A stretch of DNA of 64,000 nucleotides from Youngiibacter multivorans (GTDB lineage Bacteria > Bacillota > Clostridia > Clostridiales > Clostridiaceae), in the NCBI RefSeq assembly GCF_017873395.1, contig NZ_JAGGKC010000020.1, positions 1 through 64,000 on the forward strand. The letters run 5' to 3'. A program made the position numbers and the translations under genes. The notes under the pieces are model-generated. The model saw nothing but the letters and a program-made list of their open reading frames with translations, was not told the DNA's origin and did not search any database. Each line of letters begins with the position of its first letter. The stretch's first letter is position 1. Shown here in pieces: positions 40,745 through 49,931 of this stretch.

Positions 40745-41599
40745 ATGGCTGGATTCCTGAGAATCGAGCAGATGCGAGCCGGCTTCTCCAAATCGGAGGA
40801 AAAGATTGCAGACTACATACTGGAAAACGAATCGAAGATACCAAAATTCAACGTAAAGGAGTTTGCTGACAGCGTTGGCACAAGTACGGCCAGCATAGTC
40901 AGGTTCGCAAAGAAGCTGGGATACCAGAGCTTTGTGGAGTTCAGACTCGGCTTCCTTGAGTATCTCAAGGAGTCGGAAAGCGGAACAACAGTATATGAGG
41001 CAGTAGAAAAGAGTGACTCCATGGATGAGATCATCGATAAGATCAGCTCAGGAAACTCCAAGGCAATTCTCGATACTGCCGGAAGCCTCAATGCAGAAAT
41101 GGTAGCCAGAGCAGTTGATGCCATAATAAAGTCAGAAAGGGTCTATTTCTTCGGAGTAGGACAGTCGGCACTTGTTGCAGAGGACTTCCAGCTGAAGCTC
41201 ATGAGGATAGGAAAGGACTCCATATTCTACAAGGATACCCACAGCCAGCTTGCTTCTTCTGTGCACCTGAAGAAGGGAGACCTTGCCATAGGAATCTCCA
41301 ACAGCGGCAGCTCCATGGAGGTCTTCAAGGCCCTGGAGAAGGCTAAGAGCAAGGGAGCAACCATAATTAGCATAACGAAGCTTGGCAGGAATCCGATATC
41401 TCAGCTTGCAGATATGGATTTCCATACCATAGCTGAAGAAAAGAACTACAGGACCGGAGCCATAGTCTCAAGGATGGCCCAGCTTACAATAGTTGACATT
41501 CTCTTCATCGGAGTGGCAAGGATGAGCTTTGATGAAGTGAGAGATGATATCAAGGAAACAAGAAGCATGGTTGAAGACCTGAAGCTCAGGATTACATGA
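40745..41599 (+). CDS. murR: MurR/RpiR-family regulator of the MurNAc operon
   Basis: This 284-residue regulator has an RpiR helix-turn-helix (about 1-75; SKSEEKIADYILE and SVGTSTASIVRFAKKLGY) and a SIS domain (about 120-250; FFGVGQSALVAEDFQLKL, GISNSGSSMEVFKALE). The SIS domain should sense MurNAc-6-phosphate or a related sugar phosphate. The ATG at 40745 overlaps the mupG end. As the last gene of the operon it likely represses the promoter at 37322-37349. Confidence 0.93.
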   Translation: MAGFLRIEQMRAGFSKSEEKIADYILENESKIPKFNVKEFADSVGTSTASIVRFAKKLGYQSFVEFRLGFLEYLKESESGTTVYEAVEKSDSMDEIIDKISSGNSKAILDTAGSLNAEMVARAVDAIIKSERVYFFGVGQSALVAEDFQLKLMRIGKDSIFYKDTHSQLASSVHLKKGDLAIGISNSGSSMEVFKALEKAKSKGATIISITKLGRNPISQLADMDFHTIAEEKNYRTGAIVSRMAQLTIVDILFIGVARMSFDEVRDDIKETRSMVEDLKLRIT

Positions 41600-41605
41600 A
41601 AATAT

Positions 41606-41645
41606 AGAGAACCGGAAAATGCGCCATGCACATTCCCGGTTCTCT
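41606..41645. terminator. Bidirectional terminator between murR and the trp operon
   Basis: The 10-bp stem AGAGAACCGG (41606-41615) and CCGGTTCTCT (41636-41645) encloses a 20-base loop that can pair further. It separates two convergent operons. Confidence 0.78.
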
Positions 41646-41681
41646 CATTTTAGACTTACTTTCTTCCTTCATCCACATTCT

Positions 41682-42350
41682 TCACTCCTCAACTCTATCG
41701 AGAAAGGGCTTCAGTATCCCGTATAGCTTCCTGCTGTGCACCACGTAGCTGGCATGGCCTTCACCCTCCAGGATCACGAGCCTTGAATTCCTGATGCACC
41801 CCGCTATATGCCGAGTGTGCTCTTCCTTTATGATATCGCTTTTTCCAGCGATGACTAGTGTTGGCACTTCGATCTTCTCCAGCTCCTCGTCTTTAATGTC
41901 AGGCTGTGTGAGCATCATCTTTACCTTTCTGCTTCTTGTAAAAAAATGGATGATCCTGAACATTCTGATGTATTTCCCTTTGACTCCATCAGGATTAAGA
42001 TTCGCTCCGCTGACGGCAATTCCTGAGGTTAGCTCCGGATGCCTCAAAGCAAGCAGCAGAGCTACTATTCCACCATCACTGAAGCCGTACACGAAGGGTC
42101 TGTCTAATCCAAGCTTCCTTATGAGGCCTGCAGTGTCCTCTGCCATGCTATCGTATGACAGTTCGCTTACCTTGCTGCTTTTTCCATGTCCCCTGCTGTC
42201 CATGGCATACACACCATGGTCAATTGACAGCTCTTCGGAAAGAACATCGAAAATGCCATGGTCCTCGCCATTTCCGTGAAGAAGGACAACTGGCCTGCCT
42301 TCACCTGTTTTCTCATAGAATATGTCTATTCCATTCACATTCATAATCAT
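41682..42350 (-). CDS. Alpha/beta hydrolase
   Basis: This 222-residue serine hydrolase has the oxyanion segment LLHGNGEDHGIF, the nucleophile elbow YGFSDGGIVALL with Ser91, and the catalytic His in LEGEGHASYVVH (about residue 203). The acid would be Asp near AGKSDI (about 170). It starts 4 bp after trpA and is probably the last gene of the trp operon. That location suggests a role in handling an aromatic or indole-derived compound, but the trp link may be only transcriptional. Confidence 0.88.
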   Translation of the reverse strand: MIMNVNGIDIFYEKTGEGRPVVLLHGNGEDHGIFDVLSEELSIDHGVYAMDSRGHGKSSKVSELSYDSMAEDTAGLIRKLGLDRPFVYGFSDGGIVALLLALRHPELTSGIAVSGANLNPDGVKGKYIRMFRIIHFFTRSRKVKMMLTQPDIKDEELEKIEVPTLVIAGKSDIIKEEHTRHIAGCIRNSRLVILEGEGHASYVVHSRKLYGILKPFLDRVEE

Positions 42351-42354
42351 TTCA

Positions 42355-43125
42355 TCACCTTAAGGCTTCCTTCATAGACCTGACGTAGTCATAAATGTAT
42401 TTTCCGGCATCCTCACCATGTTCAGCTATCAGCTTCACAATGGCGCTGCCGACGATAACGCCATCGGCGTATGATGATATCTCTTTTGCCTGATCCGGAC
42501 TGCTTATCCCGAATCCAACTGCGATCTTAGTCTCCGTTGCATCCCGTGCCGCTTCAACTATGGATTTCAGGTCAGTCCTTATCTCGCTCCTTACACCGGT
42601 TACTCCCATTGATGAGACTATGTACAGGAACCCTGATGACTTCTCTGCAATCATCCTTATCCTCTTCTCTGAGGTAGGGGCTATCAGGGAAATGATGTCT
42701 ATGCCATTTTCTTTAGCTATTCCAGCTACCTCGCCCTTTTCCTCGAATGGCAGGTCGGGTATTATGATCCCGTCAACTCCTGACTTTCTGCATCTTCCAA
42801 AAAACTCCTGATAGCCAGTCTTGAAAACAGGATTAAGATAAGTCAGGAATACCAGAGGTATCTCTGATACCTTCCTTACTTTCTCAACCAGCTGGAATAC
42901 CTTTGTAAGGTCAGTTCCTGCCTTCAGCGCTCTGATGTTCGCTTCCTGGATGACCGGTCCCTCAGCCATGGGATCTGAAAATGGTATGCCTATCTCAACA
43001 AGGTCAGCTCCTGCCTTCTCCATTTCAAGTATGAACTCCAGGCTCTTATCAATACCGGGGTCGCCTGCTGTAAGGAAGCCTATGAATGCCTTCTTGTTTT
43101 CAAATGCCTTATCAATCCTCGTCAT
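42355..43125 (-). CDS. trpA: Tryptophan synthase alpha subunit
   Basis: This 256-residue TIM barrel cleaves indole-3-glycerol phosphate to indole. Catalytic Glu (VEIGIPFSDPMAEGPVIQ) and Asp (IIPDLPFEE) segments are intact, and VGFGISSPDQAKEISSYADGVIVGSAIV is typical. It overlaps trpB by 14 bp. It is followed closely by the alpha/beta hydrolase. Confidence 0.97.
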   Translation of the reverse strand: MTRIDKAFENKKAFIGFLTAGDPGIDKSLEFILEMEKAGADLVEIGIPFSDPMAEGPVIQEANIRALKAGTDLTKVFQLVEKVRKVSEIPLVFLTYLNPVFKTGYQEFFGRCRKSGVDGIIIPDLPFEEKGEVAGIAKENGIDIISLIAPTSEKRIRMIAEKSSGFLYIVSSMGVTGVRSEIRTDLKSIVEAARDATETKIAVGFGISSPDQAKEISSYADGVIVGSAIVKLIAEHGEDAGKYIYDYVRSMKEALR

Positions 43126-44302
43126 GAAGGTCCACCCCCTTGTACCTTGCTATAGCAGCCACATCCTTGTCTCCTCTTCCTGAAAGGCATATGATCATTA
43201 TCGAATCCTTCGGCATACCTGGTGCTGCCTTCATTGCATAAGCCACCGCATGTGCGCTCTCTATGGCGCAGATTATACCCTCTGTTTTTGCGAGATATTC
43301 GAAAGCAGCAACTGCCTCGTCGTCAGTTACTGGAACATATTTTGCACGTCCCCTGTCGAACAGGTCGGCATGCTCGGGTCCTATCCCGGGATAATCAAGG
43401 CCTGCCGAAATAGAATATACAGGTGCTATCTGACCTTCGTCATCCTGGCAGAAATAGGACTTCATCCCATGGAATACGCCGACTGTCCCGGTTGAAAGGG
43501 TTGCAGCATGCATGTCGCTGGAAATGCCTCTTCCGGCTGCCTCACAGCCCACAAGCTCTACACCTTCATCAGATATGAAATTCCGGAACATACCCATGGC
43601 ATTGCTGCCGCCGCCAACGCATGCGACTACCATATCAGGAAGCTTTCCTTCAGATTTGAGTATCTGCTCCCTTGCCTCCCTGCTGATAATGCTCTGGAAA
43701 TCCCCCACCATCTCAGGAAACGGATGAGGTCCCATTACAGAGCCTATGACATAATGAGTGTCGTGGACCCTTCTCGTCCACTCCCTCATTGTCTCGTTGA
43801 CAGCATCCTTCAAGGTCATGGTACCGCTTGTGACCTCATGGACAGTTGCTCCCAGTAGCTTCATCCTGTATACATTGAGGGCCTGCCTTACCGTATCCTC
43901 CCTGCCCATGAATATCTCGCACTCAAGCCCAAGAAGCGCCGCTGCAGTAGCCGTGGCAACTCCATGCTGTCCTGCACCAGTCTCGGCTATTACCCTTGTC
44001 TTTCCCATCCGTTTGGCAAGAAGCACCTGACCCAGCACATTGTTTATCTTGTGGGAACCAGTATGGTTCAAATCCTCCCTCTTGAGATAGATCTTCGCCC
44101 CTCCCAGGTCCTCTGTCATCTTTTTCGCGAAATAAAGAAGGGATGGACGTCCTGCATAATCCTTCAGGAGCGCTTCAAGCTCGCTTACGAAATTCGGGTC
44201 CGCCATTGCTTCCCTATATGCCTTCTCCAGATTTATTATCTCATTCATCAGAGTTTCAGGGACATATTGACCGCCGTGTATTCCGAATCTTCCGTCACCC
44301 AT
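43112..44302 (-). CDS. trpB: Tryptophan synthase beta subunit
   Basis: This 396-residue PLP enzyme joins indole to serine. FGIHGGQYVPETLM is typical of TrpB1, and the PLP-binding Lys lies in HTGSHKINN (about 85-93). The phosphate site CVGGGSNAMGMF and the COMM-domain residues are present. The ATG overlaps the trpF stop by 8 bp. Confidence 0.97.
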   Translation of the reverse strand: MGDGRFGIHGGQYVPETLMNEIINLEKAYREAMADPNFVSELEALLKDYAGRPSLLYFAKKMTEDLGGAKIYLKREDLNHTGSHKINNVLGQVLLAKRMGKTRVIAETGAGQHGVATATAAALLGLECEIFMGREDTVRQALNVYRMKLLGATVHEVTSGTMTLKDAVNETMREWTRRVHDTHYVIGSVMGPHPFPEMVGDFQSIISREAREQILKSEGKLPDMVVACVGGGSNAMGMFRNFISDEGVELVGCEAAGRGISSDMHAATLSTGTVGVFHGMKSYFCQDDEGQIAPVYSISAGLDYPGIGPEHADLFDRGRAKYVPVTDDEAVAAFEYLAKTEGIICAIESAHAVAYAMKAAPGMPKDSIMIICLSGRGDKDVAAIARYKGVDLHDED

Positions 44303-44891
44303 TACTTACCATCCTCCTTATCTTCTTCATCTTTTCCAAATCCTTAAGCCCGTCTGTCTCGACTCCGCTTGAAAGGTCAACCGCAAATGGATTGATTGCT
44401 TCCATTGCATCCCTTATGTTTCCTGAATTGAGTCCTCCTGCAAGGAAATACTCCCTGCTGAAGCCCTCAAGAATGCTCCAGTCAAATGTCTTCCCGGTTC
44501 CGGCTCCGCTGTCGAAAAGGATATAGTCAGCGGTGCTTGATTCAGCATTCCGAACATCTTCCCTGCTCACAGGTCTTACCGCCTTTATGATGACAGCATC
44601 TGTCTTTTCCCTGAGCCTTGAGATATATTCCTCATCCTCATGTCCATGGAGCTGCACCATTGATATCGTCTCATCTGACAGAATCTCAAGAATCCTTTCG
44701 ATTTCTTCATCCACGAAGACTCCAACTGTGGCTATCGAAGGATCGAGCAGCTTCCTTAGCTCCTTTGCATTTTCCCGGCTAACCTGCCTTTTGCTCCTTG
44801 CAAACACAAAGCCTGCATATTCCGGATGCACTTCATTTGCATAACCAATATCCTCTTCCCTGAAAAGGCCGCATATCTTTAGCCTTGTCAT
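44295..44891 (-). CDS. trpF: Phosphoribosylanthranilate isomerase
   Basis: This 198-residue TIM barrel catalyses the Amadori isomerisation. KICGLFREEDI near the start carries the catalytic Cys, and the general acid Asp is in FDSGAGTGKTFDW (about 126-138). LAGGLNSGNI and VDLSSGVETDGLKD complete the phosphate site. It overlaps trpC by 4 bp (ATGA). Confidence 0.95.
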   Translation of the reverse strand: MTRLKICGLFREEDIGYANEVHPEYAGFVFARSKRQVSRENAKELRKLLDPSIATVGVFVDEEIERILEILSDETISMVQLHGHEDEEYISRLREKTDAVIIKAVRPVSREDVRNAESSTADYILFDSGAGTGKTFDWSILEGFSREYFLAGGLNSGNIRDAMEAINPFAVDLSSGVETDGLKDLEKMKKIRRMVSNG

Positions 44892-45673
44892 ATCTTCATC
44901 CCCTTAAGCTTCTGAAGTTCTGTCTTCTTGTCAGGACTCCTCATGAGAGTCTCTCCAATCAGGACTGCGTCAGTCCCGATATTTTCGAGCATCTCAATGT
45001 CCTCCCTTGTCCTTATACCACTTTCAGACACAAATACTATTCCAGGCGGCACAAGCTTCCTAAGCCTTACGCTTGTGTCGATGTCAACCTCGAAGGTCTT
45101 GAGGTCCCTGTTGTTTACCCCTATAACCCTTGCGCCGGCATTTACTGCAGACCTTACTTCCTTCTCGTCATGGACCTCTACAAGTGCTGATAGCCCTAAA
45201 GAGTGAGCAATACCTATGTATTCTGAAAGCGTCTTCTCGTCCAGGAGAGAACAGATAAGTAGGACTGCAGATGCACCCAAAACCTTTGCCTCATAAATCT
45301 GGTAGCTGCTGACAGTGAAGTCCTTCCTGAGGACAGGGATCCCGACTTTCTTTGCTATATCTCTCAGATACTCGTCACTTCCCATGAACCAGAAGGGCTC
45401 AGTCAGCACTGAAATGGCGGTGGCCCCAGCCTTCTCGTATTCAATCGCTATTGCCAGATGGTCGAAATCGTGAGCGATTACCCCTTTTGACGGTGACGCC
45501 TTCTTTACTTCACAGATGAACGATATACCTGGGGCCTTGAGAACCTCTTCAAAAGGATACCCCGTATCCGGATCCATGGCAGTTGCCTCAGCCATGACTT
45601 TTTCAAGAGGTTTCACCAACATAAGCTCTCTAACCCTTTCCCTTGTCCTGTCAGCTATCTTCTGGAGTATCAT
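44888..45673 (-). CDS. trpC: Indole-3-glycerol phosphate synthase
   Basis: This 261-residue TIM barrel makes indole-3-glycerol phosphate. ICEVKKASPSKGVIA holds the catalytic Glu and Lys, VLRKDFTVSSYQIYEAKVLGASAVLLI the second catalytic Lys, and IGVNNRDLKTFEVD the Asn-Arg pair. It overlaps trpD by 4 bp and trpF by 4 bp, so all are translationally coupled. Confidence 0.96.
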   Translation of the reverse strand: MILQKIADRTRERVRELMLVKPLEKVMAEATAMDPDTGYPFEEVLKAPGISFICEVKKASPSKGVIAHDFDHLAIAIEYEKAGATAISVLTEPFWFMGSDEYLRDIAKKVGIPVLRKDFTVSSYQIYEAKVLGASAVLLICSLLDEKTLSEYIGIAHSLGLSALVEVHDEKEVRSAVNAGARVIGVNNRDLKTFEVDIDTSVRLRKLVPPGIVFVSESGIRTREDIEMLENIGTDAVLIGETLMRSPDKKTELQKLKGMKI

Positions 45674-46689
45674 GCTGAAGTCACCTGAGATGCTGCAATG
45701 AGGGACTTCAACTTTTCAATCGCAGCTCCACTGTCTATTGTTTCTGCAGCCATGAGGATGCCTTCCCTGACAGTGTCCGCTGTTCCTGCAATGTACAGGC
45801 AAAGCGCTGCGTTTAAGAGCACCACATCTCTTTTGGGGCCTCTCTCCAGTCCTGAAAGGATCCGTTCGGTTATCACAGCATTCTCTTCAGGATGTCCTCC
45901 GACAAGGTCCTCAGGCATGCAAAGCTTAAAGCCAAGCTCACGTGGGTCGATTGTTCCGGTGGTCAGAACTCCATCCCTGATCTCACAGAACTTTGTGGTT
46001 GTAGTAAGTGTAGCCTCATCCAATCCGTCTCCTCCGCAGATCACCATCCCTCTCTCCACTCCAAGGTTTGAAAGAACCCTTGCCAGAGGCTCCACCAGGT
46101 CCTCATGATAAACGCCCATAAGCTGGAGCTTTGCTCCTGCAGGGTTGGCAAGAGGCCCGAGAATATTGAAAACCGTCCTGATTCCAAGCTCCCTTCGAAC
46201 AGGAGCCGCATGCTTCATCGATGAATGGTAGCTGGGCGCGAACATGAAGCATATTCCGTGCTCGTCGAGTATTTCTGCAGCCCTTTCGCAGCTTGTTGCA
46301 ATGTTGACACCAAGGCACTCAAGTACGTCTGCTGCACCACTCTTGCTTGAAACACCCCTGTTGCCGTGCTTTGCAACCCTTACACCGGCAGCTGCCACTA
46401 CAAATGCAGTAGTGGTTGATATGTTGAACGTACCTGCAAGGTCTCCTCCTGTTCCCACAATATCCATGGCAGCAAGTTCAGACCTGACCTTAAGTGCCTT
46501 TTCCCTCATGACCTCGGCAAACGAAGTAATCTCCTCTACACTTTCCCCTTTAAGCCTTATGGCAGTGAGGAAGCTTCCGATCTGCGACGGAGTGGCAACT
46601 CCGTCCATGATCTCTTCCATGGCGGACCTTGCCATTTCGTCATCCAGGTCCTTCCCGTCCATTAGCATTCCTATTGCTTCTTTTATCAT
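45670..46689 (-). CDS. trpD: Anthranilate phosphoribosyltransferase
   Basis: This 339-residue enzyme adds phosphoribosyl to anthranilate. GTGGDLAGTFNISTTTAFVVAAAGVRVAKHGNRGVSSKSGAADVLE contains the PRPP and anthranilate sites, at about residues 79-123. It overlaps trpG by 4 bp. TrpG is separate from TrpD here, unlike in enterobacteria. Confidence 0.96.
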   Translation of the reverse strand: MIKEAIGMLMDGKDLDDEMARSAMEEIMDGVATPSQIGSFLTAIRLKGESVEEITSFAEVMREKALKVRSELAAMDIVGTGGDLAGTFNISTTTAFVVAAAGVRVAKHGNRGVSSKSGAADVLECLGVNIATSCERAAEILDEHGICFMFAPSYHSSMKHAAPVRRELGIRTVFNILGPLANPAGAKLQLMGVYHEDLVEPLARVLSNLGVERGMVICGGDGLDEATLTTTTKFCEIRDGVLTTGTIDPRELGFKLCMPEDLVGGHPEENAVITERILSGLERGPKRDVVLLNAALCLYIAGTADTVREGILMAAETIDSGAAIEKLKSLIAASQVTSA

Positions 46690-47261
46690 TTGTTTGTCCC
46701 TCCAAGAAAATTCAGGAGTATCGTCCTTCCCATGGGAGTAAGTATTGATTCGGGATGGAACTGGACTCCATATACGCTGAAGCTCTTGTGTCTAACTGCC
46801 ATGATTTCTCCATCCTCTGTCCTTGCCGTCACTACCAGCTCATCCGGAATCGTGTCTCCAAGCGCTGCCAGTGAATGATACCTTGCTGCCTCAATCTTTC
46901 CAGGCAGATCCCTGAAAAGAATGCAGCTGTTATCAACTGTGATTTCCGACTGCTTTCCATGCATGAGCTCTTTTGCATAGGATACGGTGGCCCCGAATGC
47001 CTCGCATATTGCCTGATGTCCGAGGCATACTCCCAGTATAGGTACCCTGCCTGCAAAATGCCTTACCACTTCGATGCATATTCCTGCATCAGACGGCTTT
47101 CCCGGGCCCGGCGATATTATGATAGACCTTGGGTTCATCCTTTCTATATCCAATACGGTCACGGCATCATTCCGCACTACCTGAACATCCGGATCTATTG
47201 AGCCTATCAGCTGGAACAGGTTGTAAGAAAAGCTGTCATAGTTGTCAATAAGAAGTATCAT
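46686..47261 (-). CDS. trpG: Anthranilate synthase glutaminase subunit
   Basis: This 191-residue class-I glutamine amidotransferase has the nucleophile Cys in GVCLGHQAI (about 77-85) and the His/Glu pair in VQFHPESILT (about 170-179). It supplies ammonia to TrpE. It starts 1 bp after the trpE stop. Confidence 0.96.
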   Translation of the reverse strand: MILLIDNYDSFSYNLFQLIGSIDPDVQVVRNDAVTVLDIERMNPRSIIISPGPGKPSDAGICIEVVRHFAGRVPILGVCLGHQAICEAFGATVSYAKELMHGKQSEITVDNSCILFRDLPGKIEAARYHSLAALGDTIPDELVVTARTEDGEIMAVRHKSFSVYGVQFHPESILTPMGRTILLNFLGGTNK

Positions 47262-47262
47262 C

Positions 47263-48723
47263 TCAAACCTCCTGTGAGCCTTTTATGGCTTCGATCACTG
47301 CCCTCGCCTTGTTCGCGCATTCCATGTATTCTGATTCCGGGACACTGTCCGCTACAATTCCTGCGCCAGACCTTACAAAGACCTTCCCGTTCTTCTTGAA
47401 GGCTGTCCTTATGGCTATGCAGGTATCCATGTTCCCTGAAAAGTCCAGATAGCCTATGGCTCCTCCGTACAGTCCCCTCTTGCAGTCCTCAAGCTCGTTT
47501 ATTATCTCGCATGCCCTGATCTTCGGTGCACCTGACAGCGTACCTGCCGGGAGCACAGCCTCGATGGCATCCATTGCGCCAAGTTCTTTCCTTATCTTTC
47601 CTTTTACCGTTGACCCAATATGCATGACATGCGAGAACTTAAGAACCTCCAGATAATCCAGGACCTCCACTGTCCCGAACTCACTTATCCTCCCAAGGTC
47701 ATTTCTTCCAAGGTCCACAAGCATGTTGTGCTCCGAAAGTTCCTTTTTGTCAGATAAGAGCTCCTCAGTCAGCCGTTCATCCTCAGCTGAATCCTTACCC
47801 CTCGGCCTTGTGCCTGCCAGTGGGAATGTCTTAAGCACCCCATCCCTCAATGTTACGAGAGTCTCCGGAGAAGCTCCGGCTATTTCCATATCATCGCTTC
47901 CAAGATAGAACATGTATGGTGACGGGTTGGTGGTGCGAAGCATCCTGTATGTGTCAAGGAGACTTCCCTCAGCCTCTGCATGCATCCTGTTAGACAGTAC
48001 TACCTGGAAAATGTCCCCTTCCCTGATATGCTCCTTTGCCTTCTCGACCATGCTGCAGAACTCAGTCTCATCATGCATCTGGCTAAATCCTGACTTAAGC
48101 CTTAGTTTTGGCCCCACTGCCTTCTCACCGTTTTTTACGATTTCGATGATATCTTCAATCTCCCTGCAGGCATTTGCATAGCCCTCCTCCTTATCCTTTG
48201 AGTCGAAGCTGACTATCACAGAAATCTTCTGCCTCAGGTTGTCAAATGCTATGACCTTGTCAAAGAGCATAAGGTCCACATCCTTCAGCCCCTCCTCATC
48301 CCTTGCATCCAAGCTAAGGCTTCTTTCCTGGTACTTAAGGTAATCGTAGGAGAAATATCCAACCAGACCTCCTGAAAAAGGCGGCAGGTATTGAAGCCTT
48401 GGGCTTTCATTCTCCATAAGGATTCTCCTGATGTGCTTGCCCGGCTCCATAGTAAATTTCTCATATCCATCTTCGCCTGTGACCTTGAGGTTCCCATCCA
48501 TACAGGATATCTCAAGCTTCGGATCGAAGCCCAGGAAAGTGTACCGACCCCAGTTCTCCGGATTCTCCATGCTTTCGAGTATGAAGCAGTGCCTGCTTTT
48601 AGCCATCAGCGCTGACAGGACCTCCATTGGAGTCCTGATATCCGAAAGTATCTCACGACTCACTGGGATTCTCCTGTATTCTTCAGCTAGTTTCCTTGCT
48701 TCTTCAATTCCTGGTCTGTACAT
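47263..48723 (-). CDS. trpE: Anthranilate synthase component I
   Basis: This 486-residue chorismate enzyme makes anthranilate. The feedback-site segment FILESME near residue 50 is present, and the catalytic C-terminal half has SPETLVTLRDGVLKTFPLAGTRPRG, LVDLGRNDLGRI and LPAGTLSGAPKIRA. The ATG at 48723 is seven bases after GGAGG; longer frames would run into the T-box terminator. It is the first gene of the trp operon, directly behind the leader. Confidence 0.97.
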   Translation of the reverse strand: MYRPGIEEARKLAEEYRRIPVSREILSDIRTPMEVLSALMAKSRHCFILESMENPENWGRYTFLGFDPKLEISCMDGNLKVTGEDGYEKFTMEPGKHIRRILMENESPRLQYLPPFSGGLVGYFSYDYLKYQERSLSLDARDEEGLKDVDLMLFDKVIAFDNLRQKISVIVSFDSKDKEEGYANACREIEDIIEIVKNGEKAVGPKLRLKSGFSQMHDETEFCSMVEKAKEHIREGDIFQVVLSNRMHAEAEGSLLDTYRMLRTTNPSPYMFYLGSDDMEIAGASPETLVTLRDGVLKTFPLAGTRPRGKDSAEDERLTEELLSDKKELSEHNMLVDLGRNDLGRISEFGTVEVLDYLEVLKFSHVMHIGSTVKGKIRKELGAMDAIEAVLPAGTLSGAPKIRACEIINELEDCKRGLYGGAIGYLDFSGNMDTCIAIRTAFKKNGKVFVRSGAGIVADSVPESEYMECANKARAVIEAIKGSQEV

Positions 48724-48745
48724 CTTTACACCTCCAAATAAAAAA

Positions 48746-49015
48746 GCCCGCCCTTGACAATCACTGTCAAGGGCGGGCGTAACCCACGGTGCCACCTTGC
48801 TTCACACAGGTATGAGAAATAAGCCTGTGCAATCTTTTGCGGGATACTGACATATCCCCGGCAACTTACGTATGCCCTACGTCACAGGATACTAAGATTT
48901 CTCTTTTCGCTGCGCCCTCGGTGGCCCATTTAACAGTCTGCGTTCTGCCGGAATCTCAGCTTACCCGGTTCTCTGTAAGTGCACGGTCTGTTTTTATCCC
49001 CACGTCTTAGGTTTA
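48746..49015 (-). ncRNA. Tryptophan T-box leader with terminator
   Basis: The minus-strand leader has the T-box landmarks. The distal stem I motif AGAGAACCGGGTAAGCTGA is around 48960-48978. The specifier TGG (Trp codon) lies at 48926-48928 after AAA, and the T-box sequence AAGGTGGCACCGTGGG is at about 48783-48798. Its TGGC bulge can pair with a tRNA ending GCCA, as tRNA-Trp does. A 14-bp terminator stem (48746-48759 with 48765-48778) and a T-run follow. Uncharged tRNA-Trp should stabilise the antiterminator and let trpE be read. Confidence 0.92.
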
Positions 49016-49036
49016 TTTGATATTGAATTAACACAT

Positions 49037-49065
49037 ATTATTGCAGGATGTTCCCATATTGTCAA
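49037..49065 (-). promoter_or_regulatory. trp operon promoter
   Basis: On the minus strand a consensus TTGACA (49060-49065) and AATAAT (49037-49042) are 17 bp apart. The predicted transcript start near 49030 is just ahead of the T-box. Confidence 0.8.
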
Positions 49066-49073
49066 CATAATTT

Positions 49074-49349
49074 TCAGATTATGGTGTTGATCGGGCATAC
49101 ATCAGTTCCATTCATCCCCCTTGACTTCAGGCAGGTCCCGCATGCCAGTATCTCCCCTTCAAGCTCATCAAATGCCTTCACCTGCGCAGCTACATCATAC
49201 TTCTCATGGGTAAGATATTCTATCTCTACTCCTTCACCCATAAGGAATACCTTGACCTCATGCCCCTTCTTCTTTGCAGTAACAGCAAACCTCATTGCAT
49301 TCCATGATTTCTCAAATTCCTTCGTTTCAATGATTACTCCAAGCTTCAT
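49074..49349 (-). CDS. DsrE/YchN-like small protein
   Basis: This 91-residue protein has the DsrE-like fold: KLGVIIETKEFEKSWNAMRFAVTAKKKGHEVKVFLMGEGVEIEYL, then a cysteine cluster ILACGTCLKSRGMNGTDVCPI (residues about 69-89). It resembles sulfur-relay or YchN proteins that accept sulfur on a C-terminal cysteine. GGAGG lies before the ATG. Its stop lies only 8 bp from the trp promoter, so it probably reads into it. The substrate is unknown. Confidence 0.78.
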   Translation of the reverse strand: MKLGVIIETKEFEKSWNAMRFAVTAKKKGHEVKVFLMGEGVEIEYLTHEKYDVAAQVKAFDELEGEILACGTCLKSRGMNGTDVCPINTII

Positions 49350-49902
49350 TTTATACCTCCAAATTAATTATCTTATTCTTATACAATGATTTTACCAATT
49401 CTCACTGTCTGTATCCATGATTTGTTTTCCGTTTGCCACTAATCCCTGATGCAACCTATCGGAACAACAAAAATCCCAGCCTTTCGCTCATAAGCATATT
49501 CCCCGCCAGTCAAAATCTATCAATCTACAATTTAATTCAGTAGTAATAAGTTTAACAATGTAATAATTGTTTGTCAGAAAATTCCCAAAATTTTCATACT
49601 CAAAAAAATCATAGTGCTATACTATTGTTGGAGCCTATACACTGTAATAGCATTATCCTTACGCATGCACCTGTTCTTACTCTAATGTTCTTACATCTGG
49701 TTACTGATTTCTGGATTTGCGCACTGTAGCATAAGGCATATACTGACATGCACAAAGCTGCCGATTGATGTTTTCATGTATGATTCAGTCTTTAACAGGT
49801 GGTACAGGCACAATTAAAAGCGGAAATCACCGCTCAAATACCCGATTTAGCTGTCATTGTTTTATGGTTGCAACGAAAAATTGTCATTCGTGCCAAAGTT
49901 TT
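49350..49902. other. Intergenic DNA upstream of the flavodoxin-like gene
   Basis: About 550 bases contain no frame with a ribosome-binding site. The region is AT-rich in the middle and includes a small hairpin (AGCGGAAATCACCGCT, about 49819-49834). It should include the promoters of the two divergent genes. Confidence 0.4.
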
Positions 49903-49919
49903 TTAACGCACGGCGTTAA
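49903..49919. promoter_or_regulatory. Perfect palindrome TTAACGC-ACG-GCGTTAA
   Basis: A 7-bp inverted repeat with a 3-bp spacer ends just before the ribosome-binding site of the flavodoxin-like gene. It has the size and placement of an operator for a dimeric repressor. No regulator that would bind it was identified. Confidence 0.5.
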
Positions 49920-49931
49920 GAAAGGAGATTC

